Assembly: GCF_005048155.1 (NCBI RefSeq)
Contig: NZ_SUMB01000012.1
Location: 247,834-311,833 of the forward strand
Source: Streptomyces piniterrae
GTDB taxonomy: Bacteria; Actinomycetota; Actinomycetes; Streptomycetales; Streptomycetaceae
Length of the DNA: 64,000 nt
Direction of reading: 5' to 3'
Shown: one piece after another, positions 26,847 through 35,430 of the stretch
Numbering within the stretch: position 1 is the first letter of the stretch
Layout of the letters: the number at the start of each line of letters is the position of its first letter
Program-made: the position numbers and the translations under genes
The notes under the pieces: model-generated
Database searches by the model: none
Told to the model about the DNA's origin: nothing
What the model saw: only the letters and a program-made list of their open reading frames with translations

Positions 26847-28039
26847 GGGGTGCGCCTATCTCGTGGGACCAGCGGAGCGGATGGTTTTGGCGGCAGGTCG
26901 AAGGAGCGTACGACGGGGAGTGCGCGGGCCCGGAGGACGGCGAGCAGGAAGTCGGTCTCGCTGTGGAGGCCGTTGTCCCTGGGGTTTGCCGGGGCGAGCG
27001 GATTCGGTTGGGGTACACATGCAGACGTCTTGGCCCTGAGGGCTGCGTTCAGCCAGCACGCGGTGATTGTCGGCTCGATCTGTTCCTCGGGTAGGGAGTG
27101 GGCGGTGACGTGGTGTCGGGCGTGTTCTATCGCCTCGGACGTCACGTAGTCCTGCAGGATGAGCAGGACGTCGCGGATCTCGATGACCTGGCGGTAGAGC
27201 CGGAGGTGGATCGAGTGCGGGGTGCCGAGTACTGCGCGGATCCGGCTGCGCTCTTTGTCCAGGGTGACGTGCGGGACGGCCTTGGTGAGGTCGCGCCATA
27301 GAGGGTGCAAGTGCCACAGGGCGTTTGCTTCGCGGGCCGCCCGGCGGGCGGTGAGGGCCAGGGGCAGGCAGAGGCCGGCGGTCATCAGCCAGCCCGTGAG
27401 GCCGATGTTGAGTGGGAACAGTGCGCCCAGCCAGGCGGGGCGGGCGAGGAGAAAGACCAGGACGACGACCCAGAACACGGAGGAGGACGTAAAGCCGGCG
27501 GCGAGCAGCAGGAGGCCGGTGCGCAGGGGGCGGTCGTCGCGGGCCTGGCGACCGTAGCGCAGACACAACACAGCGCAGGGAATCGTGCCGACGAGGTGGG
27601 CTGCGACGAGCAGCCACCAGAAGGGGCTGTACCAGGGGACAACCTCAGAGGTGACGCAGCCGGCGTGCGGTGCGACGGTGTAGTTCAGCGCGATGAGGGC
27701 GGCGATCGTGACGATCATCGGGCCGTAAATGAGCCAAGGGCGGCGCCGGGACATGGCCGCCAGGACGAAGTCGAGGATGAGGGCAGAACTGAGGACGCCC
27801 CACGCGTTCATGAACAGGCCACAGCTCTGGGCGAACGTGAAGGACCGATTCAGGGCTGCGGTGACAGGGTCGAGATAGACCGTGATCGACCCGGCAATCC
27901 CGATTACGGCGATCAGCAGCATCTTCTGCTGGTGAGAGCGGCGGGCCGTGGGTAAGCGGAGGACGATCACCAGCCACAGCGCTAGAGCGCCCATGAGTTC
28001 AACGCGAGAACCCAGTGCATAAAGGGAGTGCGTATCCAT
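26843..28039 (-). CDS. MAB_1171c family integral membrane protein (DUF6545 C-terminus)
   Basis: A 398-residue protein. The first 235 residues hold about seven membrane helices (VELMGALALWLVIVLRL, MLLIAVIGIAGSITVYL and so on). The cytosolic C-terminus, from about residue 240 (LWRDLTKAVPHVTL, then LRLYRQVIEIRDVLLIL), matches the DUF6545 domain of MAB_1171c proteins, usually labelled putative transporters without proof. It begins 5 bases after the ImmA/IrrE stop and overlaps the methyltransferase start. A membrane receptor is as likely as a transporter. Confidence 0.85.
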   Translation of the reverse strand: MDTHSLYALGSRVELMGALALWLVIVLRLPTARRSHQQKMLLIAVIGIAGSITVYLDPVTAALNRSFTFAQSCGLFMNAWGVLSSALILDFVLAAMSRRRPWLIYGPMIVTIAALIALNYTVAPHAGCVTSEVVPWYSPFWWLLVAAHLVGTIPCAVLCLRYGRQARDDRPLRTGLLLLAAGFTSSSVFWVVVLVFLLARPAWLGALFPLNIGLTGWLMTAGLCLPLALTARRAAREANALWHLHPLWRDLTKAVPHVTLDKERSRIRAVLGTPHSIHLRLYRQVIEIRDVLLILQDYVTSEAIEHARHHVTAHSLPEEQIEPTITACWLNAALRAKTSACVPQPNPLAPANPRDNGLHSETDFLLAVLRARALPVVRSFDLPPKPSAPLVPRDRRTP

Positions 28040-28044
28040 GGCTC

Positions 28045-28545
28045 CTACTCGCGGATCCCGAGAGCGGCTTTGAGTTCGCCACGCACACCTTTCGACGGCG
28101 AGGGGATGAGCCTCTGCGCGGCGGCGTGGATCAGGCTGGCGACGAGTTCGGCTTCCTGCTCTTGCTCAGTGGTGTAGTTGGTGCGGCCCAGGAGCCGACT
28201 GATCATGTGGGGGCTGATGCTGGGCAGCAGCGTGGTGAGCGCGCTTTGGGTCTCCTGGTCAGTGATGCCGTGATCGCACAGGATATGACCGATCTCATGG
28301 AGAATGATGTGTTCTTGATGGAACTTGGTGGCGTTCTCCTCGATATAGATGTTGTCGCTGGCATCGGTGGCGATCCACAGCCCGCAGGCATTGATGGCGG
28401 AGCCGATCGGCAAAGTGCGGATCTGGATTGGCCGGCCCCGCCGCACCGACAGCTCGTGGACGAGGGCGTCGACGGAGAAGGGGCTGGGAAGCTCGAGCTC
28501 GCTGACGACTGCCTGGCACCGTTTGCGAACCTGCCGTGTGGTCAT
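28045..28545 (-). CDS. ImmA/IrrE family metallo-endopeptidase
   Basis: A 166-residue protein with the zinc protease motif HEIGHILCDH near residue 85, preceded by KFHQEHIIL, as in ImmA/IrrE proteins. These cleave XRE-type repressors on a signal, as ImmA does to ImmR in ICEBs1 and IrrE to DdrO in Deinococcus. ATG 28545 follows AAGGTGA. It lies between the XRE regulator and the membrane protein in one transcript, so the XRE protein is the expected substrate (inference). Confidence 0.9.
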   Translation of the reverse strand: MTTRQVRKRCQAVVSELELPSPFSVDALVHELSVRRGRPIQIRTLPIGSAINACGLWIATDASDNIYIEENATKFHQEHIILHEIGHILCDHGITDQETQSALTTLLPSISPHMISRLLGRTNYTTEQEQEAELVASLIHAAAQRLIPSPSKGVRGELKAALGIRE

Positions 28546-28693
28546 GGTGTCACCTTGCTCCTCGATCGGACACCGAAAGAAGCCGACGTTGTGTACGCGG
28601 CGCATAGCCCCCCTCTTGGGCGTTTGCTGGTCTGCTCCGGGCAGCGGCCCGTCCCCGTGTCCGGGTGCAGCGTGGTGGAGGATGCGGTGTCGG

Positions 28694-29215
28694 TCACTCG
28701 GTGCTGGTAGGGGGTTGGGGGCCGGAAACGTGCTTCTCCTCATCGGCGGTCTGCGGTGTGCCACGCAGCGAGTCGCGAGCCTGGGCAGCAGCGTCGATGA
28801 TCCCGGTGAGGAGCCGTGAGACCTGGTCGGTGGTCGTGGCAACGGGGGCTGCATGCGACGCCCGCATGGCCAGACCATGAGCCCTGCCCCGCCGCAGCTC
28901 CTGGATGAGTTCCAGCTCCTTGTTGACCTGCTCAAAAACCTGCCCGTCGAGAAAGTAGGCGCAGCGCTGGATGCCTAGGCTGTGCGCAACCTTCACCCGG
29001 GTCTCGATGGTGACGTTGGCGCCCTCGGCAGACTCGACCGACCCAAGGGTGCGTTTGGAGACCCCGGCGAGGTCGGCGAGTTTGGCCAGACTGAGAGGCC
29101 CCTCGGGGTGGTGCCGGCGGATGTGGCGTAGCCGCGCCGCGATGTCCGCTTTCGTTGCGTGGACGTGGTCGTCCAGGGACCGCGCGGACATGTCGCTTGC
29201 ATGCTGTTTCTCCAT
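28694..29215 (-). CDS. XRE family regulator, first gene of ImmA operon
   Basis: A 173-residue protein. Residues about 20-80 form a helix-turn-helix (ARLRHIRRHHPEGPLSLAKL, then ADLAGVSKRTLGSVESAEG); the C-terminal half has a helical EQVNKELELIQELRR segment and a disordered tail. ATG 29215 follows a strong AAGGAGGTGG. A TGCAACTCGTTGCA palindrome lies 36 bases upstream, so autoregulation is likely. 148 bases separate it from ImmA/IrrE. Confidence 0.9.
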   Translation of the reverse strand: MEKQHASDMSARSLDDHVHATKADIAARLRHIRRHHPEGPLSLAKLADLAGVSKRTLGSVESAEGANVTIETRVKVAHSLGIQRCAYFLDGQVFEQVNKELELIQELRRGRAHGLAMRASHAAPVATTTDQVSRLLTGIIDAAAQARDSLRGTPQTADEEKHVSGPQPPTSTE

Positions 29216-29250
29216 AGCCCACCTCCTTGGTGCGCCATGTTGCTCCAAGG

Positions 29251-29264
29251 TGCAACTCGTTGCA
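29251..29264. promoter_or_regulatory. Palindromic operator upstream of XRE operon
   Basis: TGCAAC and GTTGCA are perfect inverted repeats with a 2-base spacer. More GTTGC copies lie at 29239 and around 29285. Position just upstream of the XRE ribosome site fits a repressor operator; the link to the XRE protein is inferred. Confidence 0.65.
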
Positions 29265-29279
29265 ACTGGCTCTGAAGAT

Positions 29280-29820
29280 ACCTGTGTTGCTGTGTGGGAC
29301 CTGCGGGGCCCGCGGGGCTCACGAGGAGAGCGGTGACCCATGCTGGCGCGGCTGGCGCGGCATCGGAAGGGGGCAGCAATAAAGGCCCTGACCGGGCTCT
29401 CCGTCCGCTCGCTTCGACTCGACAACTGCCGGAAGAACCTGGCCCGCTCCTGCCGCTTGTCGTCGGAATGCCACTCGCCCGCGGGCTGCATGCGCCTGTT
29501 CGTCACCGGTGGGCCGCTACCGCACCGCACCGCAGCCCGTTGTGCCGTTGGTGCCCGGACTGGTGCGCTGGGGCAGACCCATCGAAATCTCCCTGGAGCA
29601 CGATGTCGTCCGCCACCGCCGAAGGAGGCACGGTCAAGCTCACCGAGCACGACGCACACCTGTGGGCCGATCGCGCCGGGCAGGAGCAGGCAAGTAGTTC
29701 GGTGAAGCCCGTTCTGGCCGCCTGGCACCGGAAAGCTGGCTGACCCTCCAACACTCCGGTGCGGACATCGACCGGCGCTGTTCCTTGACAGCCCGAAGGT
29801 AGCCCTGTTCTACCTCTCAC
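29280..29820. other. Gap with no confident gene
   Basis: About 540 bases before an IS5 scrap. A 46-codon frame at 29603-29743 (TVKLTEHDAHLWADRAGQEQ) has fair codon structure and a GAAGGAGG-like site inside its start, but no family; it is too weak to call. Confidence 0.4.
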
Positions 29821-29822
29821 GG

Positions 29823-30026
29823 AACACACGCCGGGTCGCCCGCAGTGGCATCGAGTCCGGCCAGCGTCTGGGAGGCCACCGTTGGGTGATCGAGCGCACG
29901 CTGTCCTGGCCGTCCGGCTACCGCAGACTCAGCCCGATACGAACTCTTCCCCCAACTGCCAAGCCTTTTTCGGGACTTGCCGTAGCCTTGCGCAGCTGTA
30001 AGCGCCTGACCTGGCTCACCACATAG
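29823..30026 (+). pseudogene. IS5-family transposase C-terminal fragment
   Basis: SGQRLGGHRWVIERTLSWPSGYRRLSP is the conserved IS5 C-terminal region with the catalytic Glu (WVIERT). It drifts out of frame over the last 25 codons. The N-terminal and central parts are absent. Confidence 0.75.
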
Positions 30027-30042
30027 GACATGGTCTTAAGTA

Positions 30043-30300
30043 ATGGCTCAATTGGGCGATGTCTTCATCGTTGTCGGGGTCCGACATCGGGTACTACAGC
30101 CTGCTGGCGTCAGAGCTTGTCGGCCCGGCTGCCGGGGTGGTTGCTGTCGAGGCATCTCCGATCTTCTACCAGAGGCTGGCCAGACACGCTCGCATCAACG
30201 ACTGCGTCAACATGCAGCCGTACGCGCCGCTGTCTCAGGACGGGAAGGAAGGTCAGCTCGTCCTGGCCGACTCACACAGCTTGGGCGCAAACACGCGACC
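30043..30300 (+). pseudogene. FkbM-type methyltransferase fragment
   Basis: After a frame change near 30078 the sequence reads SDIGYYSLLASELVGPAAGV, then VVAVEASPIFYQRLARHARI, the SAM-binding start of FkbM-family methyltransferases (expected lead-in DVFIDVGS). The rest of the enzyme is missing. The remaining NLGAN-like region suggests about a third of the gene survives. Confidence 0.7.
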
Positions 30301-30332
30301 CACACCTACCGGACCGACCAGGCTGACCCTGG

Positions 30333-30596
30333 TCAGGGCTTCACGCATTTGGCGGAATTGTCCTGACACCAGCCGTCGGGCGGATGGCCCATCTCGTAAT
30401 AGCCTTGGACGAGGCCGACGATAACGGCGAGCGAAACTGCAAGGCAGGCGAAAATTCCCACCCAGAAGGCTATTTTCTTTGCCGTGCGACCGTTGATGGC
30501 TGCGAGGCGTTCTTTCCGCGGATGAGATGCAGACTCTTTCGAGCGGCTAAGATCCCGTGGCTTGCCAGTGTGACGGCCAGTGTACAGAGGCTTCAT
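30333..30596 (-). CDS. Small single-helix membrane protein
   Basis: An 87-residue protein with a basic N-terminal half (KPRDLSRSKESASHPRKERL), one membrane helix at about residues 43-66 (AFWVGIFACLAVSLAVIVGL) and a short Cys-containing outer tail (WCQDNSAKCVKP) that could form a disulphide. It is less GC-rich than its neighbours. It follows the frameshifted gene at 30593-31268 with a 4-base overlap region, suggesting one transcript from about 31780. Confidence 0.55.
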   Translation of the reverse strand: MKPLYTGRHTGKPRDLSRSKESASHPRKERLAAINGRTAKKIAFWVGIFACLAVSLAVIVGLVQGYYEMGHPPDGWCQDNSAKCVKP

Positions 30597-31268
30597 ACCG
30601 TTGTCCTCATCTGCCCTGAACTCCCCTTCGCATCGAAGTCCCGACCCAAGCCAGTGGTGTTGAGGTGGGCGAGATCTGCCTGGCCCAATGACATCTTGAA
30701 CGGCCCGCCAAATACCTCCTGAGTTCGTCTATGTGCGTTGGGGATTCTCCAGTCGTACCGCTTCTGAACTTCCACGTGGTACGCGCTTCTCGCCGACTGT
30801 TCGACATTGGAAGTGACTCAGCCCGTAATGCAAGTCCATGCTCTTGTCCCCATCTTCAGGGTTCAGTGCGGTCGACTGCCATTCGGTGGTGAAGGGGCCG
30901 TTTGGTCGCCTTCTGACGCCATGAGACATCGTCTTGTCTAGGTCTCTTTGGAACTGCTGGATATCCTTCATCATCTGCTGAGGCTCGACCTCGACTGGCT
31001 CACCATTGCCGTCCAGGAAGTGCTGGACGAGTCCAGCAGTCGTCTTCCATCCCCTCATGTTCGCCATCGCCCCAACATTATTCAGCTGGTTGCGCACCAT
31101 TCGATCCTTCACGGTGGGATCGGAGGCGTGGTACCGGAGGTCCTCCGTCTCAAAGTTACCCACCGTACCGAAGATCACATTCAGCCCTTTCTTCGAGCGA
31201 ATTGGCGATAGTCGGGGATCTTGAGATTCGCAGGGGCGACTGTGCGATCGCCTGGTGGTTCCGGACAT
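30593..31268 (-). pseudogene. Frameshifted hypothetical gene of a three-gene minus-strand unit
   Basis: Two adjoining frames seem to belong to one protein: from 31268 the product runs through LNNVGAMANMRGWKTTAGLV and VEPQQMMKDIQQFQRDLDKT to LHYGLSHFQ near 30800; then the next frame gives VEVQKRYDWRIPNAHRR, and LGQADLAHLNTTGLGRDFDA near the end. The closing part resembles C-terminal regions of large actinobacterial secreted or effector-like proteins (a YDRYNW...GLAREFD texture). A single shift near 30790 separates the frames. Family unknown; sequencing error is possible. Confidence 0.45.
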
Positions 31269-31298
31269 ATCCCGTTCCCACTCCGCCGACCTCGGCGG

Positions 31299-31781
31299 CT
31301 ACCGGCGGAACCGGGTACGCAGCTTGGACGTCCGGCTCGGCAGCCAGGTCATGATGGTCGCTGTCGCGGCCAGGCTGCCGATTGTCACCAGGAAGGCTCC
31401 CGGATAGAGGTGGTTCACCCAGCATGGTTGCCACTCGTTGTGGCAGGGGTTTGAGGAGCTTCTTCCGGGGATCGCGCGGGAGACGGCCATCGCGTTCACC
31501 ACGGTCACGGCCGCGTATACGATGCCGGCCGCGGTCCATTTGGTCGAGTGCTTGCTCCTGGGCGAGTTGACCTGGCGGAAGGAGTGTTTGGCGGCCGTGA
31601 ACGTGATGGGGAGGAGCACGCCGACGGTGGCGCCGAATCCGATGCCGGTCGCCGGCCAGTACGCGGCCAGATCCCACAACTCGTCACCGAGCCACAGCGT
31701 CAGTGCAAAGAATCCGCCGAGGGCTATGAGCGCGGCGGCCGGCTTGGCGATTTTCTTCCTGCTCGCCTTGGAACGGTTCAT
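31299..31781 (-). CDS. Four-helix membrane protein
   Basis: A 160-residue protein with a basic start (MNRSKASRKKIAK) and four likely membrane helices (about 14-34, 46-66, 85-105, 126-146). An outer loop carries NPCHNEWQPCWVN with two Cys that may pair. The ATG overlaps the stop of the upstream TnsA-like frame (TGATG), so translation is coupled to that remnant. It leads the unit that continues with 30593-31268 and 30333-30596. No family recognised. Confidence 0.6.
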   Translation of the reverse strand: MNRSKASRKKIAKPAAALIALGGFFALTLWLGDELWDLAAYWPATGIGFGATVGVLLPITFTAAKHSFRQVNSPRSKHSTKWTAAGIVYAAVTVVNAMAVSRAIPGRSSSNPCHNEWQPCWVNHLYPGAFLVTIGSLAATATIMTWLPSRTSKLRTRFRR

Positions 31782-32065
31782 CAGCGAATCCTCTCGGTGG
31801 TCTTGTGCTTGCGGCCGGTGGGTGGCTTCGGCCGCGAGCTCGACCGTCCGCGAGCGTAGGAGTGGGCGGGGGTGTGGCGGCGCCTGCGGCGGCTGTCGCG
31901 CCAGGGCAGCCAGAACGGCTGCGATGAGATCCCTGTCGCCTGCGGGGCAGCGTCGAGGAGAATCAGCCGGTCCCGCTCCAGCCACGACTCGTACCCGATG
32001 TGCGAGCTCCCCCACTGCCACCCCTGACGACCCAGCGCGTCATGCCACTCAAACTTTGGTGACAC
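31781..32065 (-). pseudogene. TnsA-like transposase endonuclease remnant
   Basis: WHDALGRQGWQWGSSHIGYE, then SWLERDRLILLDAAPQATGI and SQPFWLPWRD resemble the N-terminal half of TnsA-like endonuclease subunits, including the conserved ESxxE-type YESWLERD segment. After RRRRHTPAHSY the catalytic Asp/Lys region is replaced by a basic tail, so it is probably frameshifted and truncated. An IS5 fragment adjoins its start. TnsA cuts DNA ends in Tn7-like transposition. Confidence 0.5.
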
Positions 32066-32129
32066 AACCTAAGGATCATCAAGGTTCGCTGGCAAAGATC
32101 AAGGTTCGATGACGCAGGCTCCCGGCGCT

Positions 32130-32595
32130 GACCCCGCCAGAGCCCCTGAAACGCGTCGACGCCCTCGGTCTCCTGCTGGCCGTCTGGGTGACGGCCGCCA
32201 GCGTCTCCGACAACACAGGCGGCATCCACCTGCTCTCCCAGATCGCCACCGCAAGCCCTTCCGTGACCAAAGCATGGGCCGACGCCGGCTACCGCACGAA
32301 AGCCATCGACCACGGCGTCCACCTCGGCATCGACGTCGAAGTCGTCCGCAAAGACCCCGGCATCAAAGGCTTCGAGGTGATCCCCCGACGCTGGGTGGTG
32401 GAGCGGACCTTCGGCTGGCTCGCGCACCACCGCCGGCTCGCTCGCGACTACGCGACTCACCCCCGCCGCTCCGAAGCCGTAATCCACATTGCGATGATCG
32501 ACCTCATAAGCCGCAGACTCACCCACGGATCCACCCCCACTGGCGCGACACCTGATCGTCGGCCGCCAGTCAGACCTCGTAGGGCCAGACAGTGA
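32130..32595 (+). pseudogene. IS5-family transposase C-terminal fragment
   Basis: TAASVSDNTGGIHLLSQIA, WADAGYRTKAIDHG, then PRRWVVERTFGWLAHHRRLA are in order the catalytic C-terminal parts of an IS5-type (DDE_Tnp_1) transposase: the DAGY Asp and the VVERT Glu are present. The N-terminal half is absent; the frame opens abruptly near 32130. Confidence 0.85.
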
Positions 32596-33010
32596 CGTGG
32601 TCCCGTGCCACACAGACCTCAACCCATGCCCCCTCGACACCTTCCGGCAGCGGTGGGTCGGCAAGACCCAACAGGATCAGCGCGCCCCCCAGTTCCAGGA
32701 CAGCCCCTCCGCCTTCGGTGAGGCTCAGTTGTCCACGAAAGACGATGTGGTCGCCGTCTTCCCGCAGCTCAGAGGTGCCAGAGGCACTTGGCCAGGTGTT
32801 CACCTCCCAGGCTATGCCCTCATCTACGGTCCACTCGACGTAGTGTTCTCGCCCCACTGCCTCAAGGGCCCCCTGCCAGAGCACCACAGCGGAGCCCACT
32901 GCTGATTGCACCCGGACAGTGATGGGCTTCGACGGGGCGGGCTGCACTGCCTCTACTTTGACCAACACCCCGCCATCATCCTCGATCGGTTTTCCAAACA
33001 CCCTTGCCAC
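32570..33010 (-). CDS. Conserved hypothetical protein
   Basis: A 146-residue, Val/Gly-rich, beta-sheet-type protein. Start taken at GTG 33010; the frame stays open upstream (NILVRERFVVARVFGKPIE) and a better start may exist. It contains an EHYVEWTVDEGIAWEVNTWP segment and ends close to the IS5 fragment on the other strand. No family recognised; GC-rich third positions support coding. Confidence 0.55.
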   Translation of the reverse strand: MARVFGKPIEDDGGVLVKVEAVQPAPSKPITVRVQSAVGSAVVLWQGALEAVGREHYVEWTVDEGIAWEVNTWPSASGTSELREDGDHIVFRGQLSLTEGGGAVLELGGALILLGLADPPLPEGVEGAWVEVCVARDHVTVWPYEV

Positions 33011-33113
33011 GACAAAACGCTCTCTAACGAGGATGTTCGCAGTTGTTGGCGTGACGGCGCTCTTGTGTCACTGATTCGACCTGCCTGTACCGGATTCGGA
33101 TCCTCCGTCCTGT

Positions 33114-33614
33114 CTAGCGTCGGCGGATCTCGACCATGAAGCAGCCGAATTCCACCGCGCGGACGTGTACCAGCGCCACCGCCGGGTCGGCGAAGATGTC
33201 GCGCAGCGCATCGTCCACGTCAGTGACCTGCTCCCTGGGGATTTCGATGAGCGACCCACCAAGGATGCTTCCCTGGGTGCTGTAGGCGCGTAGCACCCGG
33301 CGAGCGCCGTGCAGTCCGGCCGGATAGCCGGGACCGGAAGTAGGCCCGCTGCACGCCTCGGCGTGGAGGAAAACAGGGCCGCACTCGTCGTACGGGCCGG
33401 GCTCAACGCCTGTCTCCGCCGCCCAGCGACGCAGTGGCGCATACGAGACGAGGATGATCCGCTCGCCGGCAGTGCTGCGCCGCAGACAGCAGCGCAGTGG
33501 GGCACCGCCCTCCGGATCGGCGACGGGCTGTCGGACGAGGCCGGCGTCGTCCCGCTCGCGCAGCTGTTCCAGGACGGCTGAATCGATAGCCCGGGCCTCA
33601 TAGTTCAAGGTCAT
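33114..33614 (-). CDS. DUF1203 domain protein
   Basis: A 166-residue protein of the DUF1203 type: a PLRCCLRRSTAGERIILVSY segment with paired Cys, then GPYDECGPVFLHAEAC and LRAYSTQGSILGGSLI. Near-complete against the family as I recall it. Function unknown. Transcribed alone; its start is ATG 33614 with a weak GGATG site. Confidence 0.8.
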   Translation of the reverse strand: MTLNYEARAIDSAVLEQLRERDDAGLVRQPVADPEGGAPLRCCLRRSTAGERIILVSYAPLRRWAAETGVEPGPYDECGPVFLHAEACSGPTSGPGYPAGLHGARRVLRAYSTQGSILGGSLIEIPREQVTDVDDALRDIFADPAVALVHVRAVEFGCFMVEIRRR

Positions 33615-33759
33615 GGATCCAGCATCCGCAGCTGCTTGCCCCTGCGCTGGCGGGAATCAGACATCGCGCTGACAGTCGACCCGTGACGTGAAGAGGACCG
33701 CACGGGTTTCGATGAATGTGAGATCAACATGGGCCCGTGCAGCCCTCTGCCATCCGGCC

Positions 33760-33960
33760 TTCACTGGCATCTCTCATGCACATCTCGGTGGTCTGATCGA
33801 GGAGTTGGCCCGGCCGTGGCAGGCCCGGTGGGAGTCGGCACTGCACCAGCGGCGGGGCGCGAGCCGTCGGCAGGCCGGAGCCGGTCGCAGGCACGAGCTG
33901 GTGTTCACCGACCGGGTGTTGGTCCTCCTGCTGCTCCGCCTCGTCCATCTGCCTGGCGTG
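33760..33960 (+). pseudogene. Transposase N-terminal fragment
   Basis: HAHLGGLIEELARPWQARWE, then GAGRRHELVFTDRVLVLLL match the N-terminal region of DDE_Tnp_4-type transposases. It dissolves after the LVLLLLRLVHL stretch. Probably a partner scrap of the element type seen at 13445-14050. Confidence 0.6.
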
Positions 33961-34090
33961 CGGTGGAGTGGGAGTTCTGTGGCACTGCCAGGGGCTCGGG
34001 GGAGGGGACGGTTCCTGGTTGGCGCCCGCGGGGTTCTCGGGTGCGGATATCGGCTTTCGTCCGGAGGCGGCATGGTGAAATCATCAAGCG

Positions 34091-34522
34091 ATGACCGAAG
34101 CGAGCAGTGACGACGGCCGCACCTTCCGGCGCGAGAGCGAGCGGGTCGTCAACGAGATTGCGCAAGGGCTCCGTACGTTGGACGCTGGTGTGGGCTGGTT
34201 CTCCGTCCTTGCCCCGACACGCCGGCAGGAGGTACTGCAGGAAGTCGCCGGCTATGCGATGCAGGCGCACATTACCGCTGCGGACGGCCGTGCGGGGGTG
34301 GCGCGGTCCGGTGTGAAGCCCACGGCCAACCCCTCGGTAATGATTTGCATGGACCCACCCCGCTATGGGTTCGCGGGCCTCCCCGCCGCCGAACACGTCA
34401 AGGCATTCCGCGTACTCGTTTCCGTGTTCGCCATTGCCGACACTCGCCGCCGCGAGACGTACTGCAAAGGCGCCTGCGGACATGCATGGCACAACCTGCC
34501 AGCTGCAACCGAGCAGCCGTAG
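34091..34522 (+). CDS. DUF5958 family protein
   Basis: A 143-residue protein resembling DUF5958: VNEIAQGLRTLDAGVGWFS, then LQEVAGYAMQAHITAADGRA and AFRVLVSVFAIADTRRRETY, and a final CKGACGHAWHNL with two Cys and two His that may bind a metal. All alpha-helical in look. Function unknown; a single-gene unit starting at ATG 34091, just after a transposase scrap. Confidence 0.75.
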   Translation: MTEASSDDGRTFRRESERVVNEIAQGLRTLDAGVGWFSVLAPTRRQEVLQEVAGYAMQAHITAADGRAGVARSGVKPTANPSVMICMDPPRYGFAGLPAAEHVKAFRVLVSVFAIADTRRRETYCKGACGHAWHNLPAATEQP

Positions 34523-34670
34523 CCGGCCATTCCGGCTCTTGGCTGGGCTGGCTATCGGGCGGCCCCTCCCGTGTGACGCCCGGTTAGCTGGCCTGGGCTT
34601 GTTCGGCTTGGCGCTCAGATAGGTGGAGGCGCGTAAAGCACGCACATCGGGTGTGCGACAGTAAGGATCC

Positions 34671-35180
34671 GTGGCGCATGAAACGGACATCGATGCGGTG
34701 CTGCGTGCGGCTGATCGCGCACAGGGCCCGGACCACCTGGAATTCCCGCACGGTTTCGACCACCGTCGGGCCCTCGCCCGCGTTCAGGCGCTGGTCGAAC
34801 GGCTGCAGAAAGGTTTCGGCTGCCGGTGTGTGGTCGACACTGGCGTGCAGGACGCGAGCTTCCACGCGGACATCGCGGTCCCGGCCGAGACGACCGGGGC
34901 CGGGGAGCGGATCACGGTGCGGCTGAGCAACTTCGGTGACTTCGCCGTCATCGCCTCGGAGAATCCCGGCTGCTACCTGGACCTGGACGAGGCGGAGGCG
35001 GAAGGGGCCTTGACCCCTGCCGATCGCTGTACGGCCGAGGCCGCGGTGGCCTCCCTCGGCTACGTGCTGATCCCGGAACCCGCCCTCCGTCGACCCTATG
35101 ACGGGGTGACACTTCTGGGGGAGCACAGCAGCCCCTATGGGGAAGCCACCTGGTGGATCCGGTTTTTCGACTACCTGTGA
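34671..35180 (+). CDS. Conserved hypothetical protein
   Basis: A 169-residue acidic soluble protein from GTG 34671, preceded by TAAGGA. It mixes helices (DAVLRAADRAQGPDHLEF, ALARVQALVERLQKGFG) and strands (ITVRLSNFGDFAVIA) and ends ATWWIRFFDYL. This compact alpha/beta pattern resembles immunity-like proteins, but no family is assigned. Confidence 0.6.
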   Translation: MAHETDIDAVLRAADRAQGPDHLEFPHGFDHRRALARVQALVERLQKGFGCRCVVDTGVQDASFHADIAVPAETTGAGERITVRLSNFGDFAVIASENPGCYLDLDEAEAEGALTPADRCTAEAAVASLGYVLIPEPALRRPYDGVTLLGEHSSPYGEATWWIRFFDYL

Positions 35181-35430
35181 TGCGGCACCTGCGGACACGT
35201 ACTCGCGCGTGTGCTGGCCATGGAGTGCAGTCGGCCAATAAGTGGGGCAGGGGCCCGTTCGTGAGCCACCCCCGAAGCTCAGCAGGGCCAACTCAAGCAC
35301 TCATGTCCCATCGCAAACGATCTGGTTCGTGAACAGGGCTGTGTCCTGCGGCGACCAGAAGGATAAAGACGCCGGCTCGGGGGTCTTCTCAGGTGACCTG
35401 GCCCTGCGGGCAAGGATGCCGATCGGCTGG

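Noticed and set aside
26843..28039. Reading the MAB_1171c protein as a proven transporter
   Set aside because: Seven helices with a soluble DUF6545 tail do not match a known transporter fold; the family name is only a label, so a receptor role is left open.
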